A DNA stretch of 64,000 nucleotides from JANNNF01 sp040385825 (lineage in GTDB: Bacteria; Pseudomonadota; Alphaproteobacteria; Rhodobacterales; Rhodobacteraceae): NCBI GenBank assembly GCA_040385825.1, contig JAZKGQ010000001.1:1-64000 (forward strand), in the 5' to 3' direction. The translations under genes and the position numbers were made by a program. Numbering within the stretch: the first letter of the stretch is position 1; every line of letters begins with the position of its first letter. Positions 28,084-36,516 of the stretch are shown here, in pieces. A model generated the notes under the pieces. That model worked only from the letters and a program-made list of their open reading frames with translations. It was not told the DNA's origin and searched no databases.

Positions 28084-29069
28084 CCGAACGCAGCCCCTAT
28101 TCCGTGCGCCTGCCGTCGGACGAGGCGCGCGACCACCTGATGGTTCAGGTGGCCAAGATGTATTACGATCTGGACCGCACCCAAGGCGATATCGCAAATG
28201 ACCTTGGCCTGACCCGCTGGCAGGTGGGGCGTCTGCTGACCGAGGCCAAAGAGGCCGGGATTGTGCGGATCGAGATTACCCCGCGTGCCGGTCGGCAGAC
28301 CGGGTTGGAGGTCGATTTGCAGCAGCGGTTCGGCCTGCGCAATGCCATCGTGGTGCCGATGGGCGGCATCACCGATCAGGCGCTGCTGATTGAAAGCGTG
28401 GCGCAAGCCGCGGGGCGCTATCTGGCGGGGTTGAACCCCAAGCCTGACCTTATCGGCGTGTCCTGGGGGCGGACGATGTCTGCCGTGGCACGGGCCTTGC
28501 CTGCCGGGTGGAACCCCGGCGTGCATGTGGTGCTGGTGAACGGGTCCACCACGCTGCGGCTCAGTTCCACCCGCACCTCGGCGGTGGCCGAGGAGTTTGC
28601 GCAATCGGCGGGCGGGTCGGCCACGCTGCTGCCAGTGCCCGCGATTGTCGGCAAAACCAGCACGCGGGTTGCGCTGGAGGAAGACCCGATCATCGAGCAT
28701 GTGCTGGCGCTGGCCGAACAGGCGCGGGTGATCTGTTTCAGCATGGGCGGGCTGTCGCATCATTCGGTGCTGCTTTCGTCGGGGTACCTCACGCAGGATG
28801 ATATCGACCGGCTGAAACGGCTGGGGTCGGTGGGCGATATTCTGGGCCGCTTTGTCGATGCCGATGGCCGGATCGTCGACCCCGATCTGGACAGCCGCAC
28901 CGTGGGCCTGCGGCTGGACGCGCTGGCCCGCAAGGACCGCGCCATCGCCATCGTGGCAGGCGCCGAAAAGCACGACATCGCGGCGGCGGCGCTGAAGGCG
29001 GGCTATATTTCCGATCTGGTGACGGATGAAGGCACGGCGCGGCATGTACTGGAAATGGGGGGCCTATGA
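28080..29069 (+). CDS. SorC-family sugar-responsive transcriptional regulator
   Basis: The N-terminal helix-turn-helix (TQGDIANDLGLTRWQVGRLLTEAKEAG) is followed by a sugar-phosphate-binding domain (about residues 70-320, with GVSWGRTMSAVAR). Regulators of this class bind a phosphorylated intermediate of the operon they control. It is translationally coupled to the kinase before it and the ATPase after it by four-base overlaps, so it is made with the enzymes and probably regulates the promoter near 24.3 kb. Confidence 0.9.
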   Translation: MTERSPYSVRLPSDEARDHLMVQVAKMYYDLDRTQGDIANDLGLTRWQVGRLLTEAKEAGIVRIEITPRAGRQTGLEVDLQQRFGLRNAIVVPMGGITDQALLIESVAQAAGRYLAGLNPKPDLIGVSWGRTMSAVARALPAGWNPGVHVVLVNGSTTLRLSSTRTSAVAEEFAQSAGGSATLLPVPAIVGKTSTRVALEEDPIIEHVLALAEQARVICFSMGGLSHHSVLLSSGYLTQDDIDRLKRLGSVGDILGRFVDADGRIVDPDLDSRTVGLRLDALARKDRAIAIVAGAEKHDIAAAALKAGYISDLVTDEGTARHVLEMGGL

Positions 29070-30553
29070 CCGATGTTCTGACGATCCGCGATGTATCGAA
29101 ACGCTTTCCGCCCAATGTGGTGGCGCTGGAAGCGGCATCCCTGTCGGTGCGGCGGGGTGAGGTGCATTGCCTGCTTGGGGCCAACGGGGCGGGCAAATCG
29201 ACCTTCCTGAAGATCGTGGCCGGGGCGATGCTGCCGACCACCGGGCAGATCAGCGTCGATGGCAAGGCTGTCACCTTCCGCAGCCCGTCCGAGGCCGCGC
29301 ATGCCGGGATTTCGATGATCTATCAGGAACTTGATCTGGTGCCGCATCTGACCGTGGCGCAGAACCTGTTCCTGGGCCACCCGCCCGCGCGGTTCGGCGT
29401 GATCGACAAACGCGACCGCCGGGCACGGGCGGCGCAGGCCCTGGTGCGGATCGGCGCAGGCTTTGGCCCGGATGCGCGGGTCGGCAGCCTGTCGATTGCC
29501 AACCAGCAATTGACGGCCATCGCCCGGTCTTTGACGCGCGAAGCCAAGGTGATCATCATGGATGAACCTTCAGCCGCGCTGAATGAAACCGAGCTGGAAA
29601 AGGTGTTCGCGGTGATCCGCGAACTGACCGCGCAGGGCGTGGCGATCGTCTATGTCAGCCACCGTCTGGGCGAATTGCGGGCGATCGGCGACCGGGTGAC
29701 CGTGCTGCGCGGCGGGCGCACCATCCAGACCTTTGACGTGGCGGGCACGCCGGATTCCACGCTGGTCGAGGCCATTCTGGGCAAGGAACGCAGGCTGGCA
29801 GACCGCCGCGACCGCCCGCCTGTGACAGGGCCGGTCACGCTGCGCATCAACCGGGTGACGGGGGCGCAGGGGCTGGACATCCGCGACATCGCCCTGCACC
29901 GGGGCGAGGTGATGGGCCTGACCGGGCTGAACGGGTCGGGGCGCACCTCGTTTCTGAAGGCGCTGTTCGGCGCGCTGCCGTGCGAGGCGGATATGCTGCT
30001 GAACGATGCCCCCTACCGCCCGCGCAGCCCGGCAGATGCCATTGCGGCGGGGCTTGGCCTGGTGCCCGAAAGCCGCAAGACCGAAGGCCTGATCCTGGAT
30101 GCCGCGATCTACAAAAACGCCACGCTGCCCACCTTGCAGGGCCGGTTCTGGGCGCGGCATGGCCAGCAGAAATCGCGCACCGCCCCCGTTCTGGCGCAGC
30201 TGTCCACCAAATACGGGCGGCCTGAACAGACGGTGGCGCAACTGTCGGGCGGCAATCAGCAAAAGGTGGTGCTGGCGAAATGGGTGATCAACGGGTCGGA
30301 GGTGCTGCTGCTGGATGAACCCAGCCGGGGCCTTGATATCGGGGCAAAGGCCGACCTTTACCAACTGGTCGACGGGCTGGCGCAAAAGGGCGCGTCGGTG
30401 ATCGTGGCGTCAAGCGAGCTGGACGAACTTTACGCCGCCTGCGATGTGATCTGGGTGTTTCACGAAGGCCGCAACATCGCCCGTTTCAACCCGTCACAGA
30501 CCGATCAGGACACCATCCTGAAATGCCAGATCCTTGGGGAACATCATGTCTGA
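29066..30553 (+). CDS. Sugar ABC importer ATPase with two ATP-binding domains
   Basis: This 495-residue RbsA-type protein has two fused ATPase domains. The first has Walker A GANGAGKST and Walker B VIIMDEPSAAL. The second has a degenerate Walker A-like segment (GLNGSGRTSF) and the LSGGNQQKV signature, the normal asymmetry of this family. It powers uptake with the permease that overlaps its 3' end by eight bases. Confidence 0.92.
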   Translation: MTDVLTIRDVSKRFPPNVVALEAASLSVRRGEVHCLLGANGAGKSTFLKIVAGAMLPTTGQISVDGKAVTFRSPSEAAHAGISMIYQELDLVPHLTVAQNLFLGHPPARFGVIDKRDRRARAAQALVRIGAGFGPDARVGSLSIANQQLTAIARSLTREAKVIIMDEPSAALNETELEKVFAVIRELTAQGVAIVYVSHRLGELRAIGDRVTVLRGGRTIQTFDVAGTPDSTLVEAILGKERRLADRRDRPPVTGPVTLRINRVTGAQGLDIRDIALHRGEVMGLTGLNGSGRTSFLKALFGALPCEADMLLNDAPYRPRSPADAIAAGLGLVPESRKTEGLILDAAIYKNATLPTLQGRFWARHGQQKSRTAPVLAQLSTKYGRPEQTVAQLSGGNQQKVVLAKWVINGSEVLLLDEPSRGLDIGAKADLYQLVDGLAQKGASVIVASSELDELYAACDVIWVFHEGRNIARFNPSQTDQDTILKCQILGEHHV

Positions 30554-31532
30554 AGCCACCTTTATACCCCGCCGTCAGCGTCTGCTGGATCTGGCGATCG
30601 AGTACAACTTTATCGTCATCTTTCTGGCCGTGGTGGTGATTGCGGCCCTGCTGTCGGAAAACTTTCTGACGCCGACCAACATCGCCAACCTGTTTCAGCA
30701 GGCGTCCGTGGTGGGGATCGTGGCGGTGGGAATGACCTTTGTGATCCTGACCGGCAACATCGATTTGTCGGTCGGCAGCGTGGTTGCGCTCTGCGGCATG
30801 CTGGTGGCGGTGCTGATGGCGGCGGGGGTGCCTGCGCTGGCGGCGGTGCTGATCACCATTGCGGCGGGGGCGTTTTGCGGCGCGACCATGGGCAGCATCG
30901 CCGCCGTGGCGCAGGTGCCCAGCTTCATCGTGACGCTGGCGGGGCTGGTGTCGTTTCGCGGGCTGACCTATCTGATGACGGACGGGGTGCCGGTATCGGG
31001 CCTGCCGCCCGGATTTGCGGCGATTTCATCGACCATGGTGCCGATCCTGCCGGGCTTTGCGATGTCGTCGATGGGGCTGATCTTCCTTGCGCTGTGCCTG
31101 ATTGCCGGGCTGGTGCTGCGGCTGACGGTGTTTGGCGAAACCGTCTATGCCACCGGCGGCAACCCCGAGGCCGCCCGTCTGTCCGGCCTGCCCACGCAGC
31201 GGGTGCTGATCCTGGTGTTCACCGTGTCGGGCATCATGAGCGCGCTTGGCGGCATATTGCTGACCTCGCGCCTGCGGATCGGTCAGCCGACGGCGGCGCA
31301 GGGGCTGGAACTGGACGCCATCGCCGCCGTGGTTCTGGGCGGCACCAGCCTGTTCGGCGGCCGGGGCGGGGTGCTGGGCACCTTCTTTGCCGTGATGCTG
31401 TTGCAGGTGCTGCGCAACATCTTCAACTTGCTTGGTCTGGGGTCGTTCTATCAAATGACCGTAACCGGCGTGATCATCATTGCCGCAATCCTGCTGAACC
31501 GCTTTATCGACATTCGCCGGGGGCGCGGATGA
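30546..31532 (+). CDS. Sugar ABC importer permease
   Basis: This 328-residue RbsC-type permease has about ten membrane segments and the conserved cytoplasmic coupling loop ETVYATGGNPEAARLSG. It is the only permease gene in the operon, so it probably forms a homodimer. It starts inside the end of the ATPase gene and its stop overlaps the aldolase start. Confidence 0.9.
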   Translation: MSEATFIPRRQRLLDLAIEYNFIVIFLAVVVIAALLSENFLTPTNIANLFQQASVVGIVAVGMTFVILTGNIDLSVGSVVALCGMLVAVLMAAGVPALAAVLITIAAGAFCGATMGSIAAVAQVPSFIVTLAGLVSFRGLTYLMTDGVPVSGLPPGFAAISSTMVPILPGFAMSSMGLIFLALCLIAGLVLRLTVFGETVYATGGNPEAARLSGLPTQRVLILVFTVSGIMSALGGILLTSRLRIGQPTAAQGLELDAIAAVVLGGTSLFGGRGGVLGTFFAVMLLQVLRNIFNLLGLGSFYQMTVTGVIIIAAILLNRFIDIRRGRG

Positions 31533-32518
31533 ACGCCTCTCATACACTGGAACGGAAAATGCCCATGGATGACAGCTTGGCCCGCAACATGGGCACCCCG
31601 TTTACCCCCGACTGGTTCGATACCATCGCGGTGAACCATCAGGCCATCGAACGCCGCGCCGCCACCTATGGCACCCGCCGCACCGTCAAGAAGGAATGGC
31701 AGGCGGCGTGGCTGTTGCAGGCCCTGCGCTGCATCGACCTGACCACCCTTGCGGGCGACGACACCGCAGGCCGGGTGCAGCGCCTGTGCGCCAAGGCCCG
31801 CAACCCGGTGCGCGCCGATCTGCTGGCGGGCTTGGGCATTGACGCGATCACCGTGGGGGCCGTGTGTGTGTACCCCACGATGGTCGGCCATGCGGTCCGC
31901 GCGCTGGAAGGGTCGGGCATTCCGGTGGCCTCGGTCGCCACCGGGTTTCCGGCGGGGCTGACGCCCTTGCCGCTGCGGCTGGCGGAAATCACCTATGCGG
32001 TGCAGGAAGGGGCTGGCGAAATCGACATCGTGATCACCCGCGAACATGTGCTGACCGGCAACTGGCAGGCGCTGTATGACGAGGTTGCCGCGATGCGGGC
32101 GGCCTGCGGGGACGCCCATCTGAAGGCGATCCTTGCCACCGGCGATCTGAAGACCCTGCGCAATGTCTATATGGCCAGCATGGTGGCGATGCAGGCGGGG
32201 GCCGATTTCATCAAGACATCGACCGGGAAAGAGGAGGTGAACGCCACCCTGCCGGTCAGCCTGACCATGCTGCGCGCGCTGCGCGATTACCGCGAATATT
32301 GTGGCCAGATCGTCGGCTTCAAACCGGCAGGCGGGTTGAAAACCGCCAAGGACGCCATGACCTGGCTGATCCTGATGAAGGAAGAACTGGGCCTGGCCTG
32401 GATGCAGCCCGACCTGTTCCGCATCGGGGCATCGTCCATGCTGGGCGACATTGAACGCCAGCTGGAACATCATCTGACGGGCCGCTATTCGGCCGCCAAC
32501 CGTCACGCGCTGGCGTAA
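31529..32518 (+). CDS. deoC: Deoxyribose-phosphate aldolase (DeoC family)
   Basis: This class I aldolase cleaves 2-deoxyribose 5-phosphate, or a close relative, into acetaldehyde and glyceraldehyde 3-phosphate. It shows the family stretches CVYPTMVGHAVRAL, EIDIVITREH, LKAILATGDLK, and the Schiff-base segment ADFIKTSTGKEEVNAT with the reactive Lys, then VGFKPAGGLKTAKDA. The length is 329 residues from the ATG at 31529. The in-frame ATG at 31559 is an alternative. The following aldehyde dehydrogenase could remove the acetaldehyde it releases. Confidence 0.92.
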   Translation: MNASHTLERKMPMDDSLARNMGTPFTPDWFDTIAVNHQAIERRAATYGTRRTVKKEWQAAWLLQALRCIDLTTLAGDDTAGRVQRLCAKARNPVRADLLAGLGIDAITVGAVCVYPTMVGHAVRALEGSGIPVASVATGFPAGLTPLPLRLAEITYAVQEGAGEIDIVITREHVLTGNWQALYDEVAAMRAACGDAHLKAILATGDLKTLRNVYMASMVAMQAGADFIKTSTGKEEVNATLPVSLTMLRALRDYREYCGQIVGFKPAGGLKTAKDAMTWLILMKEELGLAWMQPDLFRIGASSMLGDIERQLEHHLTGRYSAANRHALA

Positions 32519-32529
32519 GGGGAAAGACC

Positions 32530-34920
32530 ATGCCCACCATCAAGGACATCATGCAGACCATGGAATACGGTCCCGCCCCCGAGGCCAACGGCGAAGTCAA
32601 AGCCTGGCTTGCAACCCATCAGGCCGGGATCGGCCACTACATCAACGGCCGCTTTACCGCCGCCGCCGGCGCGCTGATCGCGGTGACGGACCCCGCCACC
32701 GACACTGTGCTGGCCCAGATCGCCAAGGGCACGGCTGACGATGTGGACACCGCCGTCAAGGCCGCCCGCGCGGCCTTTGGCAAATGGTCGGCGCTGCCCG
32801 GCCATGCGCGCGCCAAGTACCTCTACGCCATTGCCCGCCATGTCCAGAAACGCGAGCGGTTCCTGTCGGTGCTGGAAACCATGGACAACGGCAAAACCAT
32901 CCGCGAATCCCGCGACATCGACGTGCCTCTGGTCGCGCGGCATTTCTACCATCATGCGGGCTGGGCTGAACTGATGGAAAGCGATTTCCCCAACCATGGC
33001 CCGGTTGGGGTGTGCGGGCAGGTGATCCCGTGGAACTTTCCGCTGCTGATGCTGGCGTGGAAGGTCGCGCCTGCCCTGGCTGCGGGCAATACCGTGGTGC
33101 TGAAGCCCGCCGATCTGACCCCGCTGACCGCCTTTGCCTTTGCGCAGATCTGCCATGAGGTGGGCCTGCCTGCGGGCGTGGTGAACATCGTGCAGGGCGA
33201 TGGCGAAACCGGGGCGGCGATCTGCGGCCACCCCGATGTCGACAAGGTGGCCTTCACCGGGTCGACCGATGTGGGCCGGGTGATCCGCCGCCAGATTGCC
33301 GGGCAGGGCAAGAAAGTCTCGCTGGAACTGGGCGGCAAATCGCCCTTCATCGTGTTTGAAGACGCCGATCTGGACGGCGCGGTTGAGGGCGTGGTGGACG
33401 CCATCTGGTTCAATCAGGGCGAGGTCTGCTGTGCCGGCAGCCGCATTCTGGTGCAGGAAGGCATCGCCGACCGCTTCTTTGCCAAGCTGCGCGCCCGGAT
33501 GGCAACCCTGCGTGTGGGCAACCCGCTGGACAAGACGATGGACATGGGGGCCGTGGTATCCGCCCGGCAACTCGCGCGCATCGACGGGCTGCTGGCGCAG
33601 GGGCAGGCCGAAGGGGCTACGCTATGGCGCGCGCCTTGTGCCCTGCCCGCCAAGGGCAGCTTCAGCGCGCCGGGGTTCTTCACCGGCACCGCCCCGGCAT
33701 CCACCGTCAGTCAGGTGGAAATCTTTGGCCCGGTGGCCGTGACCGGCACCTTCCGCACCCCGGACGAGGCCGTGACGCTGGCCAATGACTCGCGCTATGG
33801 GTTGGCGGCATCGGTCTGGTCGGAAAACATCAACCGCGCGGTCGAGGTGGCGGCACGCGTCAAGGCCGGTGTGGTCTGGATCAACGCGACCAACCTGTTT
33901 GACGCAGGCGCGGCGTTTGGCGGCTATCGCGAAAGCGGCTTTGGCCGCGAAGGCGGGCGCGAGGGGATGTATGAATACCTGACGCCCGTGTGGGAAAAGG
34001 GCGGCAAGCAGCGCCCCCCCGCCGGGGCAACGCCGCTGGTCACGCCCTTTGCCGAAGGGAAACGCGGGCCTGCGGGCATCGACATCACCGCCAAGCTGTA
34101 CATCGGCGGCAAGCAGGCCCGGCCTGACGGCGGGCAATCCTACACCGTGTTCGGCAAGGGCGGCGCGGCGATCGGCGAGGCGGGTCTTGGCAACCGCAAG
34201 GACATCCGCAATGCGGTCGAGGCCGCGCACAAGGCGACCGGCTGGGGCGGTGTGACCGCCCATAACCGCGCGCAAGTGCTGTATTTCATCGGCGAAAATC
34301 TGGACCAGCGCCGGGCGGAATTTGAAGCCCTGCTGTCCGACAGCACCGGGGCCAGCGCCAAAATGGCGGCGGATGAGGTGGACCTGACCCTGCGCCGCAT
34401 CTTCTGGTACGCGGCACAGGCCGACAAGCACGACGGCGCGGTGCATGCCACCAAGTCGCGCCACATCACCCTTGCGCTGAACGAACCCTTTGGCGTGATG
34501 GGGCTGGTCTGCCCGGATGAATCGCCGCTGCTGTCGATGGTGTCCTTGCTGCTGCCCGCGATTGCCATGGGCAATGCGGTGGTCTGCGTGCCGTCGCAGG
34601 CGCATCCGCTGCTGGCGGCGCGGCTGTATCAGGTGCTGGAAACGTCAGACCTGCCGGGGGGGGTGGTCAACCTTGTGACCGGCGACCGCGACGCGCTGGC
34701 CAAAACGCTGGCCGAACATGATGACGTGGCCGCGCTGTGGTATTGCGGCAGCGCCGAGGGGTCTGCGATGGTCGAGGCCGCCTCGGCGGGCAACCTGAAA
34801 CCGGTCTGGGCCGACCAAGGCCGCCTGCGCGACTGGTCGTCACCGACCCAAGGGCAGGGCGCCGACTATCTGCGCCGCGCGACGCAGACCAAGACGATCT
34901 GGCTGCCCTACGGCGAATGA
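32530..34920 (+). CDS. Two-part aldehyde dehydrogenase with a degenerate second domain
   Basis: This 796-residue protein is about 300 residues longer than a normal aldehyde dehydrogenase. Residues 1-490 form a complete enzyme, with FTGSTDVGRVI, LELGGKSPF and the catalytic Cys300 in NQGEVCCAGSR. Residues ~515-796 repeat part of the fold (YIGGKQARPDGG, then EPFGVMGLVCPDESPLLSM) but lack a catalytic Cys segment. It ends the carbohydrate operon, 11 bases after deoC. A role oxidising acetaldehyde or a sugar aldehyde produced by the aldolase is inferred. The second part may serve dimerisation or regulation. Confidence 0.87.
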   Translation: MPTIKDIMQTMEYGPAPEANGEVKAWLATHQAGIGHYINGRFTAAAGALIAVTDPATDTVLAQIAKGTADDVDTAVKAARAAFGKWSALPGHARAKYLYAIARHVQKRERFLSVLETMDNGKTIRESRDIDVPLVARHFYHHAGWAELMESDFPNHGPVGVCGQVIPWNFPLLMLAWKVAPALAAGNTVVLKPADLTPLTAFAFAQICHEVGLPAGVVNIVQGDGETGAAICGHPDVDKVAFTGSTDVGRVIRRQIAGQGKKVSLELGGKSPFIVFEDADLDGAVEGVVDAIWFNQGEVCCAGSRILVQEGIADRFFAKLRARMATLRVGNPLDKTMDMGAVVSARQLARIDGLLAQGQAEGATLWRAPCALPAKGSFSAPGFFTGTAPASTVSQVEIFGPVAVTGTFRTPDEAVTLANDSRYGLAASVWSENINRAVEVAARVKAGVVWINATNLFDAGAAFGGYRESGFGREGGREGMYEYLTPVWEKGGKQRPPAGATPLVTPFAEGKRGPAGIDITAKLYIGGKQARPDGGQSYTVFGKGGAAIGEAGLGNRKDIRNAVEAAHKATGWGGVTAHNRAQVLYFIGENLDQRRAEFEALLSDSTGASAKMAADEVDLTLRRIFWYAAQADKHDGAVHATKSRHITLALNEPFGVMGLVCPDESPLLSMVSLLLPAIAMGNAVVCVPSQAHPLLAARLYQVLETSDLPGGVVNLVTGDRDALAKTLAEHDDVAALWYCGSAEGSAMVEAASAGNLKPVWADQGRLRDWSSPTQGQGADYLRRATQTKTIWLPYGE

Positions 34921-34925
34921 CCACG

Positions 34926-34963
34926 CTGGCCTGCGCCCCGGACGGTTTCGGGGCGCAGGCCAG
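34926..34963. terminator. Strong hairpin between convergent operons
   Basis: The 15-base arms CTGGCCTGCGCCCCG and CGGGGCGCAGGCCAG flank an 8-base loop. The stem lies six bases after the aldehyde dehydrogenase stop and 11 bases past the end of the convergent gene. It probably stops transcription in both directions. Confidence 0.75.
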
Positions 34964-34973
34964 TCATCCCGCA

Positions 34974-36263
34974 TTACGCCCCGGTCACCCGCCAGATGAT
35001 GTCACCCACGTCATCGGCCATCAGCAAGGACCGCTTGTCCGGCCCGATCGCCACGCCCACCGGGCGGCCGTAGGAGGTTTTCTCGTCCTCGGACAGAAAG
35101 CCCCACAGGATGTCACGCGGCGGACCAGACGGTTTGCCATCGGCAAAGGGCACGAAGATCAGCTTGTACCCGCTGAGCGTGGAGCGGTTCCATGACCCGT
35201 GCTGCCCGATCACCATGCCGCAGCCAAAGCCGGGCAGGGTGCCTTCGGGCATCCAGCACAGGCCCAGAGACGCGGTATGGCCGCCAAGCGCATAATCGGG
35301 CGTGATCGCCCGCGCCACCAGGGCCGCATCCTGCGGCACCCGGTCATCCACCGTCTTGCCCCAATAGCTGTAGGGCCAGCCGTAAAAGCCGCCGTCCTGC
35401 ACCGAGGTCAGATAATCGGGCGGGGTTTCGTCGCCCAGCCCGTCGCGTTCGTTCACCACTGTCCACAGCTTGCCGGTGACGGGTTCCCAGGCCGTGCCAA
35501 CCGCGTTGCGCAGACCGCTGGCAAAGATGCGCGAGGCCCCGGTGGCAATGTCATGTTCCCAGATCGCGGCGCGGCCCCGTTCGGCATCCATGCCCTGATC
35601 GCCGATATTGCTCAGCGAGCCGACGCCCGCATAGATCCTGGTGCCGTCCTGCGACGCGATCAGGCTGCGCGTCCAGTGCCCCCCCGGTTTGAAATCCAGC
35701 CGCCGCGTGCCCGGCCCGGTCAGGCGGGTGTCGCCCTCGGTGTAAGGGAAGGCCACGATGCCATCGGTGTTGCCGACATAGAAGGTGCCATTGACCAGCG
35801 CCATGCCGAAGGGCTGGGCCTGACCGTCAAGAAACACATGCCGGGTTTCGGCCACGCCATCGCCATCGCTATCGCGCCACAGGGTGATGCGGTTGGCGCT
35901 GATGCCGATGGCACGGGCGCGGCGCATGGTGGCCTGGGCCGCGCGGTCGATCAGGGTCTTGGGCGGGCTGGCCTCTTGCAGCGCCTCGGCCACCAGCACA
36001 TCGCCGTTGGGCAGAACCTCGATCCAGCGCGGATGCAGCAGGTCGGACGCAAAGGCATTGACCTTCAGCCCCGCTGCCGCACGGGGAACCTGCCCCTTGG
36101 CCCAGCCTTTGGCGGTGGGCATTTTCAGGGTCATGATGCCCTGCTTGCGGGCCTCGGGGATCTGGGGCGCCGCCCCGACCGCCACCGCCCTGGGCGCGCC
36201 CATGCGCCGCATCAACACCATTGCGCCGCCCACAAGGGCCGCAGCCCGCGCCATATAATCCAT
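34974..36263 (-). CDS. Sorbosone dehydrogenase-like (PQQ/beta-propeller) sugar dehydrogenase
   Basis: This 429-residue protein has an N-terminal hydrophobic anchor or signal and a six-bladed soluble glucose dehydrogenase/L-sorbosone dehydrogenase fold. Typical stretches are LLHPRWIEVLPNGDVLVAEA, FASGLRNAVGTAWEPVTGKLWTVVNERD and VIGQHGSWNRSTLSGYK. It would oxidise aldoses in the periplasm, with PQQ as the probable cofactor. It is transcribed towards the carbohydrate operon but separated by a bidirectional terminator. The start at 36263 is chosen at the anchor; residues to 36359 in the same frame look non-coding. Confidence 0.83.
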   Translation of the reverse strand: MDYMARAAALVGGAMVLMRRMGAPRAVAVGAAPQIPEARKQGIMTLKMPTAKGWAKGQVPRAAAGLKVNAFASDLLHPRWIEVLPNGDVLVAEALQEASPPKTLIDRAAQATMRRARAIGISANRITLWRDSDGDGVAETRHVFLDGQAQPFGMALVNGTFYVGNTDGIVAFPYTEGDTRLTGPGTRRLDFKPGGHWTRSLIASQDGTRIYAGVGSLSNIGDQGMDAERGRAAIWEHDIATGASRIFASGLRNAVGTAWEPVTGKLWTVVNERDGLGDETPPDYLTSVQDGGFYGWPYSYWGKTVDDRVPQDAALVARAITPDYALGGHTASLGLCWMPEGTLPGFGCGMVIGQHGSWNRSTLSGYKLIFVPFADGKPSGPPRDILWGFLSEDEKTSYGRPVGVAIGPDKRSLLMADDVGDIIWRVTGA

Positions 36264-36516
36264 GTTCCCGCCCCGATGGTCTTTCTCCGGCACGCTACTG
36301 CACGGCTGCGAGTTGTGACAGGGCAAATCGGGCGGGGGGCGTGAAGGCGCGGCCCTCAATTTGCCACGTTCATCCCTTCATCTGCGACTCTGGCAGACCC
36401 TGCGAAGAATCCAGGATTTCTTGCAGGCAAAGCGCGGGATATTTGCCGTTGAAACAGGTCTTGATGCCGGGAAAATCGCGCGACCCGGTTGGCAACGGTG
36501 CTTTTGACGTGGTGGG

